Source: Christensenella sp. UBA5399
GTDB taxonomy: Bacteria > Bacillota > Clostridia > Christensenellales > Christensenellaceae
Length of the DNA stretch: 16,177 nucleotides
Assembly (NCBI GenBank): GCA_002407725.1
Contig: DHOD01000117.1
Span: forward strand, 11,168-27,344
Direction: 5' to 3'
Part shown: positions 1-6,895 of the stretch, piece after piece
Layout of the letters: each line of letters opens with the position of its first letter
How positions within the stretch are numbered: position 1 is the stretch's first letter
The notes under the pieces: generated by a model
Seen by the model: only the letters and a program-made list of their open reading frames with translations
The model's database searches: none
What the model was told of the DNA's origin: nothing
Position numbers and translations under genes: made by a program

Positions 1-844
1 AGGCGTTGAACGAGAAGGCATACCAAAACGGCATGATCAGCGATACAAGGAAGATGGCCGCAAGGGCAAGCACAATGGCCAGCGCCATCAGTGGTTCCTG
101 AAGCGCGGCGGCCGGGTCGACCAGGTATAGGTCAAACAGCTCGGCGAACGGCAGTTGCGCCAGCCAATTGATCAGCATCATCAAAGCGCCGATGATCAGC
201 ACCGCAACAGCCAGCCTGCTTAGGTTGCTCCAAAAATTACCTTTGTATATGTACCGGAACGAGGCGCCCAGCGCGCCAAAACCTTTTTTGTCCTCGCTGA
301 CGACGGCGTAGGGCACAAACGCCGTACCCAGAATGTACAGAAGCAGCAATATCACGCAAGCGACGATCAACACGATGTCACCGGGGCTGAGCGCATAAAA
401 ATCGACCTGCGCCACGGGAAAAAGCAGCAGCAGTACGACGGCGGCAACGGGGATCAAACCCGCGATGCCCGCAAAATACGAGCTGAGCATCTGCTTGTAA
501 TTGGACCTGCTGAAGCGAAAGGATTCGCGGAACGTCACGGTTTTACATTGATAATCTTTGTCGACGATGTAAACCGTGTTGCTGACAACCAGCGGAGAGA
601 CAAAAAGCAGCGCCAGCAGCATAAACGCAATGACATAAAAAACAGAGGTGATGCCGGAGCCGGTCTTTGAGATCATGGTGAGCGTTTTTAACAATGCGCG
701 TGCCGCGTTGACCGTACCGGGCATGGTAAAAAACAACATTGGCAACAGCACAACCAGCTGGAATGCCAGCAGAGGAAGATACATCTTGCCAAAATTATTC
801 TTGTAAACCAGCACGGTCTTCTTCAGTATTTGCAGTATCCCCAT
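1..844 (-). CDS. Multi-pass membrane protein of unknown function, 3' end outside window
   Basis: Reading the reverse strand from ATG at 844 gives 281 codons without a stop before the window edge, so the C-terminus is missing. The start is well supported: AGGAGG lies 5 bases upstream. The protein begins MGILQILKKTVLVYKNNFG and is very hydrophobic, with about six membrane segments, including stretches around residues 25-40, 66-86, 128-148, 155-178 and 212-232. Soluble loops carry the charged segment VDKDYQCKTVTFRESFRFSR near residue 100 and a later segment VSEDKKGFGALGASFRYIYKGN, the kind of repeated loop seen in several poorly characterised Firmicutes integral membrane families. I recognise no catalytic motif. 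It starts 12 bases after the stop of the LOG-family gene, so it is the third gene of the queT operon. A transport or envelope role is only a guess. Confidence 0.8.
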   Translation of the reverse strand, partial: MGILQILKKTVLVYKNNFGKMYLPLLAFQLVVLLPMLFFTMPGTVNAARALLKTLTMISKTGSGITSVFYVIAFMLLALLFVSPLVVSNTVYIVDKDYQCKTVTFRESFRFSRSNYKQMLSSYFAGIAGLIPVAAVVLLLLFPVAQVDFYALSPGDIVLIVACVILLLLYILGTAFVPYAVVSEDKKGFGALGASFRYIYKGNFWSNLSRLAVAVLIIGALMMLINWLAQLPFAELFDLYLVDPAAALQEPLMALAIVLALAAIFLVSLIMPFWYAFSFNA

Positions 845-856
845 CACTGCCTCCTG

Positions 857-1429
857 TCAGGTAAACCACTTGTCCGGAAAATCTTTAAATTCATAGTTCC
901 GTATATATTCCACCGCAGCCTCGGGCGTATCCACAACCGCGTAGAGCTCCAGTGTGGGCGCTTTGGCAAAGTTGCGCCGCACGCTTTCCTCCACCATGGC
1001 CTGCAGGTTGTCGTAATACCCGTTGGTGTTGAGCAGCACAATGGCTTTTTGGTGCCGGCGCAGCTGCTTTAAGGTCAGTATTTCAAAAAACTCTTCAAAA
1101 GTGCCGATGCCGCCGGGCGCTGTAATAAACGCGTCGGCCAGCTCCTCCATGGCCTGTTTGCGCTCACGCATGGTCTCTGTGACAATCAGTTTATCACAAC
1201 TGGTGTAGGGAATGCCCTCTACATTCATAAACGAAGGGATGACGCCGGTCACCACGCCGTTTTTGGAATGCGCGCCGCGCGCCGCAGCCCCCATGATGCC
1301 CATGGTGCCTGCCCCAAAGACAAGGCCGTAACCGTTCTCGGCCAAAACCGCGCCCAGATGGTATGCACCATCCAGAAAAACGCTGTCGATGGCCGCGCTG
1401 GACGACCCGTACACACAGATGTTGCTCAT
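857..1429 (-). CDS. LOG-family phosphoribohydrolase (TIGR00730-type Rossmann-fold protein)
   Basis: This 190-residue protein matches the LOG/lysine-decarboxylase-like family, whose members hydrolyse nucleoside 5'-monophosphates to free base plus ribose 5-phosphate. Seen: an N-terminal Rossmann strand MSNICVYGSSS, the nucleotide-binding loop LVFGAGTMGIMGAAARGA (residues 37-54), the MRERK segment (87-91) and the signature PGGIGTFEE (105-113) with its catalytic Arg/Glu context. Length is normal for the family. A longer frame runs back to 1621, but its first 64 residues are out-of-frame queT sequence; the ATG at 1429 is chosen because it overlaps the queT stop in an ATGA arrangement, which implies translational coupling. 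No cleavage preference can be read from sequence. Family assignment is firm; the natural substrate is unknown, and its partner gene suggests a modified base rather than a cytokinin. Confidence 0.9.
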   Translation of the reverse strand: MSNICVYGSSSAAIDSVFLDGAYHLGAVLAENGYGLVFGAGTMGIMGAAARGAHSKNGVVTGVIPSFMNVEGIPYTSCDKLIVTETMRERKQAMEELADAFITAPGGIGTFEEFFEILTLKQLRRHQKAIVLLNTNGYYDNLQAMVEESVRRNFAKAPTLELYAVVDTPEAAVEYIRNYEFKDFPDKWFT

Positions 1430-1914
1430 ACCCGTCCGAACACCGCCTTCCTGTATTTGTTGAGGAGAAACAGCAACGGCATGCCGATGCCGTAGCAGGC
1501 GATCACCTGTCCCAGCCCCACAAAAGCAAAGTTGATCCAATACGGCAATCCCAGCATGGTGTTCAGCACCCATGCCACGGTAAATGCGTTGACGACCACT
1601 GCGGGCAGGGGAACCAGCCATTTCTGCTTTGTTTTATATGCAATCAGCGCGGCGACAAGCGTGGACAGGCTGCCCACAACGATGTCCATCACGCCGAGCG
1701 ACGTACCCATCATAACCCCCGCAAAGTTGGAGATCAGGCACCCGACAAACAGGCCAGGCACAGCGGCGGGCGTGAAAAAAGGAAGGATGCACAGCGCTTC
1801 GGCAACACGTACCTGCATCATCCCGAAGCTGATGGGCGCCAGCGCGACAGTCAGCACAGCATAGATTGCCGCAATCACTGCGGCTTCGCACAGATACCTG
1901 GTTTTTTTGCTCAC
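1426..1914 (-). CDS. queT: QueT-family queuosine-precursor transporter (ECF S component)
   Basis: The 162-residue membrane protein matches the QueT family (PF06177), substrate-binding S components of ECF transporters that import queuosine precursors such as preQ0/preQ1 or queuine. Recognisable are MSKKTRYLCEAAVIAAIYAV at the start, the family block MQVRVAEALCILPFFTPAAV (residues 33-52), PGLFVGCLISNFAG (53-66) and MDIVVGSLSTLVAAL (76-90), then further membrane segments and a basic tail. The chosen start is GTG at 1914 because GGAGG sits 8 bases upstream. The in-frame ATG codons at 1935, 1959 and 1983 lie at or upstream of the predicted transcription start and have no ribosome binding site. It is the first gene of the minus-strand operon. 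It needs shared EcfA/A'/T subunits encoded elsewhere. I saw no preQ1 riboswitch in its very short leader. Confidence 0.88.
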   Translation of the reverse strand: MSKKTRYLCEAAVIAAIYAVLTVALAPISFGMMQVRVAEALCILPFFTPAAVPGLFVGCLISNFAGVMMGTSLGVMDIVVGSLSTLVAALIAYKTKQKWLVPLPAVVVNAFTVAWVLNTMLGLPYWINFAFVGLGQVIACYGIGMPLLFLLNKYRKAVFGRV

Positions 1915-1935
1915 ATTCACAACCTCCGACAACAT

Positions 1936-1964
1936 AGTATACCAAAAACAGGAAATCATTTCAA
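1936..1964 (-). promoter_or_regulatory. Sigma-A type promoter of the queT operon
   Basis: On the minus strand TTGAAA (1964-1959) is followed after exactly 17 bases by TATACT (1941-1936). Transcription would begin near 1929, just before the GGAGG of queT, giving a leader of only about 15 bases. This rules out the upstream ATG starts and leaves no room for a riboswitch. Confidence 0.75.
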
Positions 1965-2052
1965 TAAAACGGAGATGCGCCAAGTCTTGAAAATTTAATT
2001 AGAAGCGGCAGGACAAGGACGGTATCAAAATGCCTTGATAATTGGAGTGGAT

Positions 2053-2079
2053 TTGCACAGCTGGATTTTATGTTACAAT
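2053..2079 (+). promoter_or_regulatory. Possible promoter of the sigma/anti-sigma operon
   Basis: TTGCAC (2053-2058) and TACAAT (2074-2079) are separated by 15 bases, short, but the -10 box carries an upstream TG (2071-2072) in the extended position. Transcription would start near 2086 and leave a 140-base leader before the sigma gene. A 6-base inverted repeat, TATCAA/TTGATA (2023-2028 and 2035-2040), lies just upstream. A second -10-like TATAGT (2218-2223) abuts the start codon but has no well-spaced -35. No ECF-type autoregulatory promoter was recognised. Confidence 0.4.
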
Positions 2080-2226
2080 GCAGTTACGGCAACCGCCTGC
2101 AAACAGTGCGCCGGATGATTTTCACGGCATGTATGGCAGGGAGCGTAAAGAACCAATTTGCCGTATGCGAAAATAAATTTCCAGCGGATGCAATAAATTG
2201 ATGTGCCGGCGCGTTAGTATAGTGAG

Positions 2227-2778
2227 ATGGCTGAAATGATATTGGATGATGTGACATCGGCAAAACCGAATACGGCGGAGGAAGCATCCGGGTGGATGGA
2301 AGACTTGCTGGCAAAAATTGCGCAAAATGACCGGCAGGCCCAGGCCGCGTTTTATAACGCAACAAAATCGGCGGTGTACGGCTATGCCCTGTCCGTTGTG
2401 CGCAATACGCATCTGGCTGAGGATATTATGCAGAATGCCTATATCAAGGTATTTTGTGGCGCAGGCCGGTATAGGCCCATGGGAAAGCCGATGGCCTGGG
2501 TGTTTACCATTGTACGCAACATGGCGCTGAGTGAGCTGCGTAAGGGGCGCGCCGAGGTGGCGCTTCCCGTACACGAAAGCGTGCAGGGGCAGGACGACGA
2601 CGGCGCACGCCAGGATGCACTGGCTCTTGCGGCTGTGCTGGAGCGGCTGGGCAATGACGAGCGACAAATCGTTACACTGCATTGCGTGGCAGGGTTCAAG
2701 CACAGGGAAATTGCGGATTTTATGCAGATACGCCTTTCCACGGTATTGTCAAAATATCGGCGGTCATTAAAAAACTAA
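2227..2778 (+). CDS. ECF-type RNA polymerase sigma factor
   Basis: This is a 183-residue two-domain sigma factor. Region 2 spans about residues 41-107 (AFYNATKSAVYGYALSVVRN, then the AEDIMQNAYIKVF core-binding helix and WVFTIVRNMALSELRK); region 4 spans about 134-182, with LGNDERQIVTLHCVAGFKHR and a helix-turn-helix ending STVLSKYRRSLKN. The linker (108-133) is acidic and Gln/Asp-rich. No region 1 or 3 is present, as expected for an ECF sigma. The start is uncertain: ATG 2227 has no good ribosome binding site, and Met24 (2296), after GGAGG at 2277-2281 with a long 14-base spacer, would begin directly at the homologous part (MEDLLAKIAQNDRQAQAAFY). The gene is followed after 32 bases by an RsgI-like anti-sigma gene, so the pair forms a membrane-signalling unit. 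Confidence 0.88.
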   Translation: MAEMILDDVTSAKPNTAEEASGWMEDLLAKIAQNDRQAQAAFYNATKSAVYGYALSVVRNTHLAEDIMQNAYIKVFCGAGRYRPMGKPMAWVFTIVRNMALSELRKGRAEVALPVHESVQGQDDDGARQDALALAAVLERLGNDERQIVTLHCVAGFKHREIADFMQIRLSTVLSKYRRSLKN

Positions 2779-2810
2779 AAAGATATTTGGAACAGGAGGA
2801 TTTATAGGCC

Positions 2811-4355
2811 ATGCATGAGCGTGAATTGGAACAACGTTTAAACAGAGCGGTCACAAACACAACGCCGGATGTCTGGGATAAAATCCTTCTTGGGTGCGAA
2901 AAGCAGAAAGGCGAGCAGATGACTGAAACAGCACAGGTTGCTGCGTTTGAGCAGCAGGCCGATACAAAAAAGAAGGTGGCGTGGGGCAAATTTGCGGGTG
3001 TTGCCGCGGCAGCGGTCGCGGCGCTTGTCATGGTGTTTGCGGGCGTAAACTATTACACTGTAGATTCGGTGATCGGCATTGACGTCAACCCCAGCATACA
3101 GCTGGAGACAAACATGAAGGAAGAAGTGCTGAACGCCGTACCACTAAACGAGGACGCCCAGGTTATACTGGGGGAAATGGACCTGAAAGGCGTTGACCTG
3201 GACGTCGCGGTGAATGCCCTGATCGGCTCTATGATGAAGCACGGATACGTCAGCGAAATGAAAAACTCCATATTGGTCTCGGTAGAAAACAGTGACAGTA
3301 CCCGCGGCCAGGTGTTGGAGGAAAGAATCTCGGCGGATATAGAGGAATTGATGAAGGGGTATGCGCTGGATGGCGCGGTGCTGAGCCAGACGCTGCCCGA
3401 GGACCAGCGGCTGCAGGACCTGGCAGCGCAATACGGCATATCGCTGGGTAAGGCAACGTTGATTGATACAATGGTCAGTGCGGACAGCAGGCTGAACTTT
3501 GCGGAACTCGCGGGGCTCTCCATCAACGATCTCAACCTGATCCTTGCGTCAAAAAACACGGATTTTCCGGGCGTATCTTCCACCGGGCAGGCCAACAGCG
3601 GAGCCTATATAGGTGAAGATAAAGCCAAGGAAGCGGCGCTTGCCCATGCCGGCGTGACGGCGGCGGATGTGGCCCATGTGCAGGTGGAAATGGATGCGGA
3701 CGACGGGCGCATGGTCTACGATGTGGAGTTTGTGAGCGGCGGCATTGAATACGAATATGAGGTTGACGCAACGAGCGGCGACATTGTGCGCTATGAAACC
3801 GAAGACAAGACGGGCGCGCAGCATAGCGGGCAGGCCGGCGCAGCAATGCAGCAAACCGGCGTGGCGCAGGATTACATTGGTGAAGAGCAGGCAAAATCGG
3901 CGGCATTGGCGCACGCGGGGCTGGCCGGTGCGGACGCCACGTTGATCAAAATCAAGCTGGACGACGACGACGGGCGGGCGGTGTACGATGTAGAATTCTA
4001 CGCTGGAAATACAGAATATGACTATGAAGTGGATGCCGTCAGCGGCGAAGTGCTGCAATGGGACCAGGATGTGGAGAACTACAACATATCGCAGAGTGGT
4101 GTAGCGCCAAACGCTTCTTCCGGCAGCACGGCTTTCCAGGACGGGACGATTGGCGAAAGCGACGCAAAATCGGCGGCCTTGGCGCATGCGGGCCTTGCGG
4201 AAAAGGCAGTCTCCGGCATGAGATGCAAGCTGGATCACGATGACGGTCGGACGGTCTACGATGTGGAATTTCACAGCGGAACAACCAAATACGAATATGA
4301 AATTGACGCGTCAAACGGTACCGTGCTGGATTTTGATATCGATCATAACGATTGA
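2811..4355 (+). CDS. RsgI-like membrane anti-sigma factor with three PepSY domains
   Basis: The 514-residue protein should hold the preceding sigma factor at the membrane. Layout: an N-terminal cytoplasmic, mostly helical segment (1-58) that would bind sigma; one membrane helix (about 60-80); an RsgI-type middle domain (about 81-250) opening with VDSVIGIDVNPSIQLETN; then three PepSY modules at about 266-328, 355-417 and 446-508. Each module starts IGEx(D/Q)AKxAALAHAG and ends with an (E/D)YEVDA- or YEIDA-type strand. The Asn93-Pro94 pair matches the site at which clostridial RsgI proteins self-cleave. Linkers between modules are Ser/Gly/Gln-rich. Unlike classical RsgI there is no obvious carbohydrate-binding module and no typical RsgI N-terminal beta domain. 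AGGAGG lies 11 bases before ATG 2811. PepSY function is inferred: the family is linked to protease inhibition and to extracellular sensing. Confidence 0.85.
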   Translation: MHERELEQRLNRAVTNTTPDVWDKILLGCEKQKGEQMTETAQVAAFEQQADTKKKVAWGKFAGVAAAAVAALVMVFAGVNYYTVDSVIGIDVNPSIQLETNMKEEVLNAVPLNEDAQVILGEMDLKGVDLDVAVNALIGSMMKHGYVSEMKNSILVSVENSDSTRGQVLEERISADIEELMKGYALDGAVLSQTLPEDQRLQDLAAQYGISLGKATLIDTMVSADSRLNFAELAGLSINDLNLILASKNTDFPGVSSTGQANSGAYIGEDKAKEAALAHAGVTAADVAHVQVEMDADDGRMVYDVEFVSGGIEYEYEVDATSGDIVRYETEDKTGAQHSGQAGAAMQQTGVAQDYIGEEQAKSAALAHAGLAGADATLIKIKLDDDDGRAVYDVEFYAGNTEYDYEVDAVSGEVLQWDQDVENYNISQSGVAPNASSGSTAFQDGTIGESDAKSAALAHAGLAEKAVSGMRCKLDHDDGRTVYDVEFHSGTTKYEYEIDASNGTVLDFDIDHND

Positions 4356-4401
4356 TATGGCTGCAAAAAATCCGGTCGCCGAATAATCAGACACAGCACA
4401 A

Positions 4402-4429
4402 AAGGCCTCCCGGCAATCCGGGGGGCCTT
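4402..4429 (+). terminator. Terminator-like hairpin after the anti-sigma gene
   Basis: AAGGCCTCCCGG (4402-4413) pairs with CCGGGGGGCCTT (4418-4429) over 12 base pairs with one G-T pair and a CAAT loop. No U-run follows on the plus strand (GCTAAAAT). On the minus strand it is followed by TTTTGTG, but no gene enters from that side. It probably closes the sigma operon imperfectly. Confidence 0.6.
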
Positions 4430-4457
4430 GCTAAAATTACGGCATGACTGATATAAT
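4428..4457 (+). promoter_or_regulatory. Promoter of the PHP-domain gene, likely leaderless
   Basis: TTGCTA (4428-4433) and a perfect TATAAT (4452-4457) are 18 bases apart. The expected transcription start, about 7 bases past the -10 box, falls on the ATG at 4464. The -35 box overlaps the right arm of the preceding hairpin. Confidence 0.6.
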
Positions 4458-4463
4458 GACAGC

Positions 4464-5279
4464 ATGATATACGATTACCATGTACATTCTGAAATCTCAT
4501 TTGACGGCGCGTGTTCCGTCACCGATTGCGCCGCGGCCGCGAAGGACCGGGGCATCGGCGAAATCTGCCTGACCGATCATTTGGATATCGGGTATCCGGT
4601 CAAGGGCGGCGGCTGCCCGGAAATCGACCAGGACCGGTACAACGCGGCGCTGGAGCAGGCGCGCGCGGCGTTTCCGGGTGTCGTCATCAAGAAGGGCGTG
4701 GAAGCGGGGCTTCTGGGCGGTTATCTGGGGGAGATTGAACAGGATATCAGGATAAACGGGTACGATTTTGTGATTGCGTCCCAGCACTATATTGTGGATG
4801 GCGATCCGTACGACGGCGATTATTTTAAAAATCGCACGCCGCAACAGGCGCAGGAGCTGTATTTGACAGAGCTCCGTGACAACATTGTACAGTTTGACGA
4901 TTACGACGTCATTGGGCACATTGGCTATGTCGATAAATACCTGCACAATTACGATCATCTTACGCACAGGCCGCGGCCTTTTGAATTCTGCGATTATCCC
5001 GATCTGATTGACGAAATATTGCTTTCCGCTATCGGTAAGGGCAATGGGATAGAGATCAACACCAGCAACTACCGTGTGCATGGCTATCCCACGCCGCATC
5101 CCAGTATATTGGAGCGGTATGCGCAGCTTGGGGGCGAGGTGCTGACGATTGGGTCGGATAGCCACAGCCAGCAGGCGGTGGGCTTCAAAATACCGGAAGC
5201 GATGGCGCTGGCAAAAAGCTGCGGTCTGGGGTATGTATGTACATTTACTGCGCGCAAACCGCAATTCCACAGTTTGTAA
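4464..5279 (+). CDS. PHP-domain phosphatase, histidinol-phosphatase (HisJ) family
   Basis: This 271-residue metal-dependent phosphoesterase belongs to the PHP superfamily and is closest in pattern to HisJ-type histidinol-phosphatases, which convert histidinol phosphate to histidinol in histidine synthesis. Metal-binding residues are visible in order: H6-x-H8 and D14 (DYHVHSEISFDG), D38-H39 (LTDH), E80 (KKGVEAGLL), H108 (ASQHYIVDG), H152 (IGHIGYVDKY), and D232/H234 (GSDSHS). The tail FTARKPQFHSL is the usual HisJ-like end. Length is typical. No other histidine gene is nearby, so a role in another phosphate ester pathway is possible. There is no ribosome binding site before ATG 4464, and the -10 box lies so close that the message probably begins at the start codon. 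A weak hairpin (5255-5276) followed by seven T residues may end the transcript. Confidence 0.88.
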   Translation: MIYDYHVHSEISFDGACSVTDCAAAAKDRGIGEICLTDHLDIGYPVKGGGCPEIDQDRYNAALEQARAAFPGVVIKKGVEAGLLGGYLGEIEQDIRINGYDFVIASQHYIVDGDPYDGDYFKNRTPQQAQELYLTELRDNIVQFDDYDVIGHIGYVDKYLHNYDHLTHRPRPFEFCDYPDLIDEILLSAIGKGNGIEINTSNYRVHGYPTPHPSILERYAQLGGEVLTIGSDSHSQQAVGFKIPEAMALAKSCGLGYVCTFTARKPQFHSL

Positions 5280-5294
5280 TTTTTTTATTAATGT

Positions 5295-5325
5295 TTGCAT
5301 AACCCGCAAGAAAATGCTTTATAAT
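5295..5325 (+). promoter_or_regulatory. Possible promoter of the YugP-type peptidase gene
   Basis: TTGCAT (5295-5300) and a perfect TATAAT (5320-5325) are 19 bases apart, slightly long. Transcription from near 5332 would give a leader of about 160 bases containing several strong hairpins. Confidence 0.5.
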
Positions 5326-5342
5326 AAAACATATAAGGCAAT

Positions 5343-5458
5343 CCCTGTATGATACGAGGGGTTGGGTTGACTATGTACGGCAAACCTGCCGTCCTGTGGG
5401 CGGCAGCGCGCGGCATCCGCCGCGCCTTTAAAAACTGTCATCCGGACTGTTTTTAAAG
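5343..5458 (+). other. Hairpin-rich leader, candidate structured RNA
   Basis: Four consecutive stem-loops lie between promoter and peptidase gene: CCCTGTA/TACGAGGG (about 5343-5359, bulged); CTGCCGTCC/GGGCGGCAG (5386-5394 with 5398-5406, loop TGT, one G-T pair); GCGCGGC/GCCGCGC (5408-5414 with 5419-5425, loop ATCC); and CTTTAAAAAC/GTTTTTAAAG (5426-5435 with 5449-5458), extended inward by GTC/GAC. The last two share the loop-region string CATCCG. The third is followed by CTTTAAAAAC rather than a T-run. I match it to no riboswitch consensus that I know. It could be a regulatory leader, a small RNA, or merely intergenic palindromes. Confidence 0.45.
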
Positions 5459-5494
5459 TTGTTTAAGTATCAATTCTGTTTGAGGTGATGAGGA

Positions 5495-6193
5495 GTGTTT
5501 TATTGGCCGGTGGGGTGGAACGACTGGACGTGGTTGTTGCTGATTCCCGCGTTGATTATTACAATCTGGGCGCAGGCACGGGTATCGAGCACGTACAGAA
5601 AATATTCGAAGGTGCGCGTTTCGAGCGGTGTGACAGGCGCGGCGTTTGCGCAGACCATGCTGCGGCAAAACGGCGTCAGCGGCGTAAACATCGTGCGCAT
5701 AAAGGGCGAGATGACGGACCACTTTGACCCAAAGAATGGTACGGTGGCGCTTTCGGAGGGGGTCTATGCCAAGGATTCGGTTGCGGCGGTTGCCATTGCG
5801 GCGCACGAATGCGGCCACGTGCTGCAGCACGAGAAGAAATACGGGCCCATGAAGGTGCGGGGCGCGCTGGTGCCGGTGACCAACATCTGCTCGACAATTG
5901 CGTTTCCGCTTATTTTGATCGGTATCATATTTTCGGGATTCACCGTACTGATCGACATCGGGACATGGCTGTACCTTGCTGTGGTCATTTTTCAGCTGGT
6001 CACATTGCCGGTGGAGTTCAATGCGTCGGGCCGCGCGCTGCAAAACATATCGGCGTCGGGCGTCATGACGGAGACAGAGCAGGCCGAGGCCAAAAAGATG
6101 CTCTCCACCGCCGCGCTCACGTATGTTGCGGCAATGCTTGCATCCTTCCTGTCGTTCCTGCGTTTGTTCCTGCTCTCGCGCCGCAGCCGGTAG
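5495..6193 (+). CDS. yugP: YugP-family membrane zinc metallopeptidase
   Basis: This 232-residue protein matches the YugP-type neutral zinc metallopeptidase family (PF04298). The zinc motif HECGH is at residues 104-108 in VAAVAIAAHECGHVLQHEKK, preceded by the family block FDPKNGTVALSEGVY (77-91) and followed by LPVEFNASGRAL (171-182), which carries the conserved second Glu. Predicted membrane segments are at about 12-27, 126-147, 150-171 and 207-227, so the protease is an integral inner-membrane enzyme. The start is GTG 5495, with GAGG 9 bases upstream; an overlapping GTG/ATG at 5485-5490 leads into another frame. Length is usual. The C-terminus is basic (RLFLLSRRSR). The physiological substrate is unknown for the family; a membrane-quality or envelope role is an inference. 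It stands alone between its own promoter and terminator. Confidence 0.9.
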   Translation: MFYWPVGWNDWTWLLLIPALIITIWAQARVSSTYRKYSKVRVSSGVTGAAFAQTMLRQNGVSGVNIVRIKGEMTDHFDPKNGTVALSEGVYAKDSVAAVAIAAHECGHVLQHEKKYGPMKVRGALVPVTNICSTIAFPLILIGIIFSGFTVLIDIGTWLYLAVVIFQLVTLPVEFNASGRALQNISASGVMTETEQAEAKKMLSTAALTYVAAMLASFLSFLRLFLLSRRSR

Positions 6194-6248
6194 TGGAATA
6201 TAAGATTAAGCATTTCTTAAAAATAGCGTAACAGCCGCTTAAAACTGG

Positions 6249-6275
6249 GCCTCCGGTGTTGCCGGGGGCTTTTTT
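6249..6275 (+). terminator. Rho-independent terminator of the peptidase gene
   Basis: GCCTCCGG (6249-6256) pairs with CCGGGGGC (6262-6269), eight pairs with one G-T and a five-base loop, followed at once by six T residues (6270-6275). It sits 55 bases after the peptidase stop codon. Confidence 0.85.
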
Positions 6276-6307
6276 GTGTGTAAGAATACACATGGAGGAA
6301 CAACGAT

Positions 6308-6841
6308 ATGATTACAGAAACACACAAAAAGAATTATACAAATGTGCAAAGCGTATTGGTTATCATTGCTTTTGCAGGATATCTTTGGTTGCTTTGCGAT
6401 ATCCTTTTTTTTAGCAGAGTAGGGGCGTACCCGTTCAGGGAGGTCAACCTGGTGCCGTTTGCGAGCATCGGGGCATACGCCACGGGCGGAGGCGGCGTTG
6501 CCGTCAACAATATATTGGGCAACATACTGCTGTTTTTGCCGCTGGGGCTCTACCTTCCTTACCTTTTAAAGGATGACAGGCTGCTGAAAAACATCACAAT
6601 TATCATTGCGGCAAGCGCGATTGCGGAAATTGTGCAGTACGCGTTTATGCTGGGCGCGTCGGATGTCGACGACCTGATGCTCAATACGCTGGGCGGTTTT
6701 GCGGGCATCATGGTGTACCGGCTGATCGAGCGGCTGGCAAAAAGCAGGCGGCGCACACAAACGGTGATGGCGGCGGTCTCTGCCTGCGCGGGCCTGCCAA
6801 TCATCGCAATCAATGTGTTGCTGCACATTGCAAACGCCTGA
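6308..6841 (+). CDS. VanZ-like membrane protein
   Basis: The 177-residue protein has the VanZ-like family pattern: an N-terminal membrane helix (about 13-35), NLVPF (47-51), NNILGNILLFLPLG (67-80), a third helix ending in EIVQ (107-110), and the signature DVDDLMLNTLGG (119-130), then a last helix (about 152-172). VanZ itself gives low-level teicoplanin resistance; the function of most relatives is unknown, and nothing here indicates a vancomycin-resistance cluster. GGAGG (6294-6298) lies 9 bases before ATG 6308. A perfect 6-bp hairpin, TGTGTA/TACACA (6277-6292), sits just before that ribosome binding site. No good promoter fits between the previous terminator and the gene; a weak pair TTGCCG/AAGAAT (6259-6287) overlapping the terminator is the only candidate, so read-through may also supply transcripts. 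Confidence 0.88.
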   Translation: MITETHKKNYTNVQSVLVIIAFAGYLWLLCDILFFSRVGAYPFREVNLVPFASIGAYATGGGGVAVNNILGNILLFLPLGLYLPYLLKDDRLLKNITIIIAASAIAEIVQYAFMLGASDVDDLMLNTLGGFAGIMVYRLIERLAKSRRRTQTVMAAVSACAGLPIIAINVLLHIANA

Positions 6842-6863
6842 AAAAGGGGCCGCACACAAAAAA

Positions 6864-6895
6864 TTACAGAGACGGTGTGGCGCCCGTCTCTGTAA
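6864..6895. terminator. Strong symmetrical hairpin after the VanZ-like gene
   Basis: TTACAGAGACGG (6864-6875) pairs perfectly with CCGTCTCTGTAA (6884-6895) around an eight-base loop. A-runs flank it on both sides: on the plus strand the stem is followed by AAAAAT, while on the minus strand it is followed by TTTTTTGTG. It is therefore a textbook terminator for the minus strand, although the flanking genes are both on plus. It may still close the VanZ-like transcript. Confidence 0.6.

Noticed and set aside
857..1621. Longer LOG protein of 254 residues starting at 1621
   Set aside because: The extra 64 residues are queT sequence read out of frame; the ATG at 1429 starts at the conserved Rossmann strand and overlaps the queT stop.
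1915..2052. preQ1 riboswitch before queT
   Set aside because: The strong promoter at 1936-1964 leaves a leader of about 15 bases, too short for any riboswitch.
4497..5309. 270-codon minus-strand frame opposite the PHP gene
   Set aside because: The sense frame has all PHP metal-binding residues; the antisense product has no recognisable motif or ribosome binding site.
5485..5727. 80-codon plus-strand frame overlapping the YugP start
   Set aside because: It is a shifted reading of the peptidase gene; the 5495 frame carries the HECGH motif and membrane helices.
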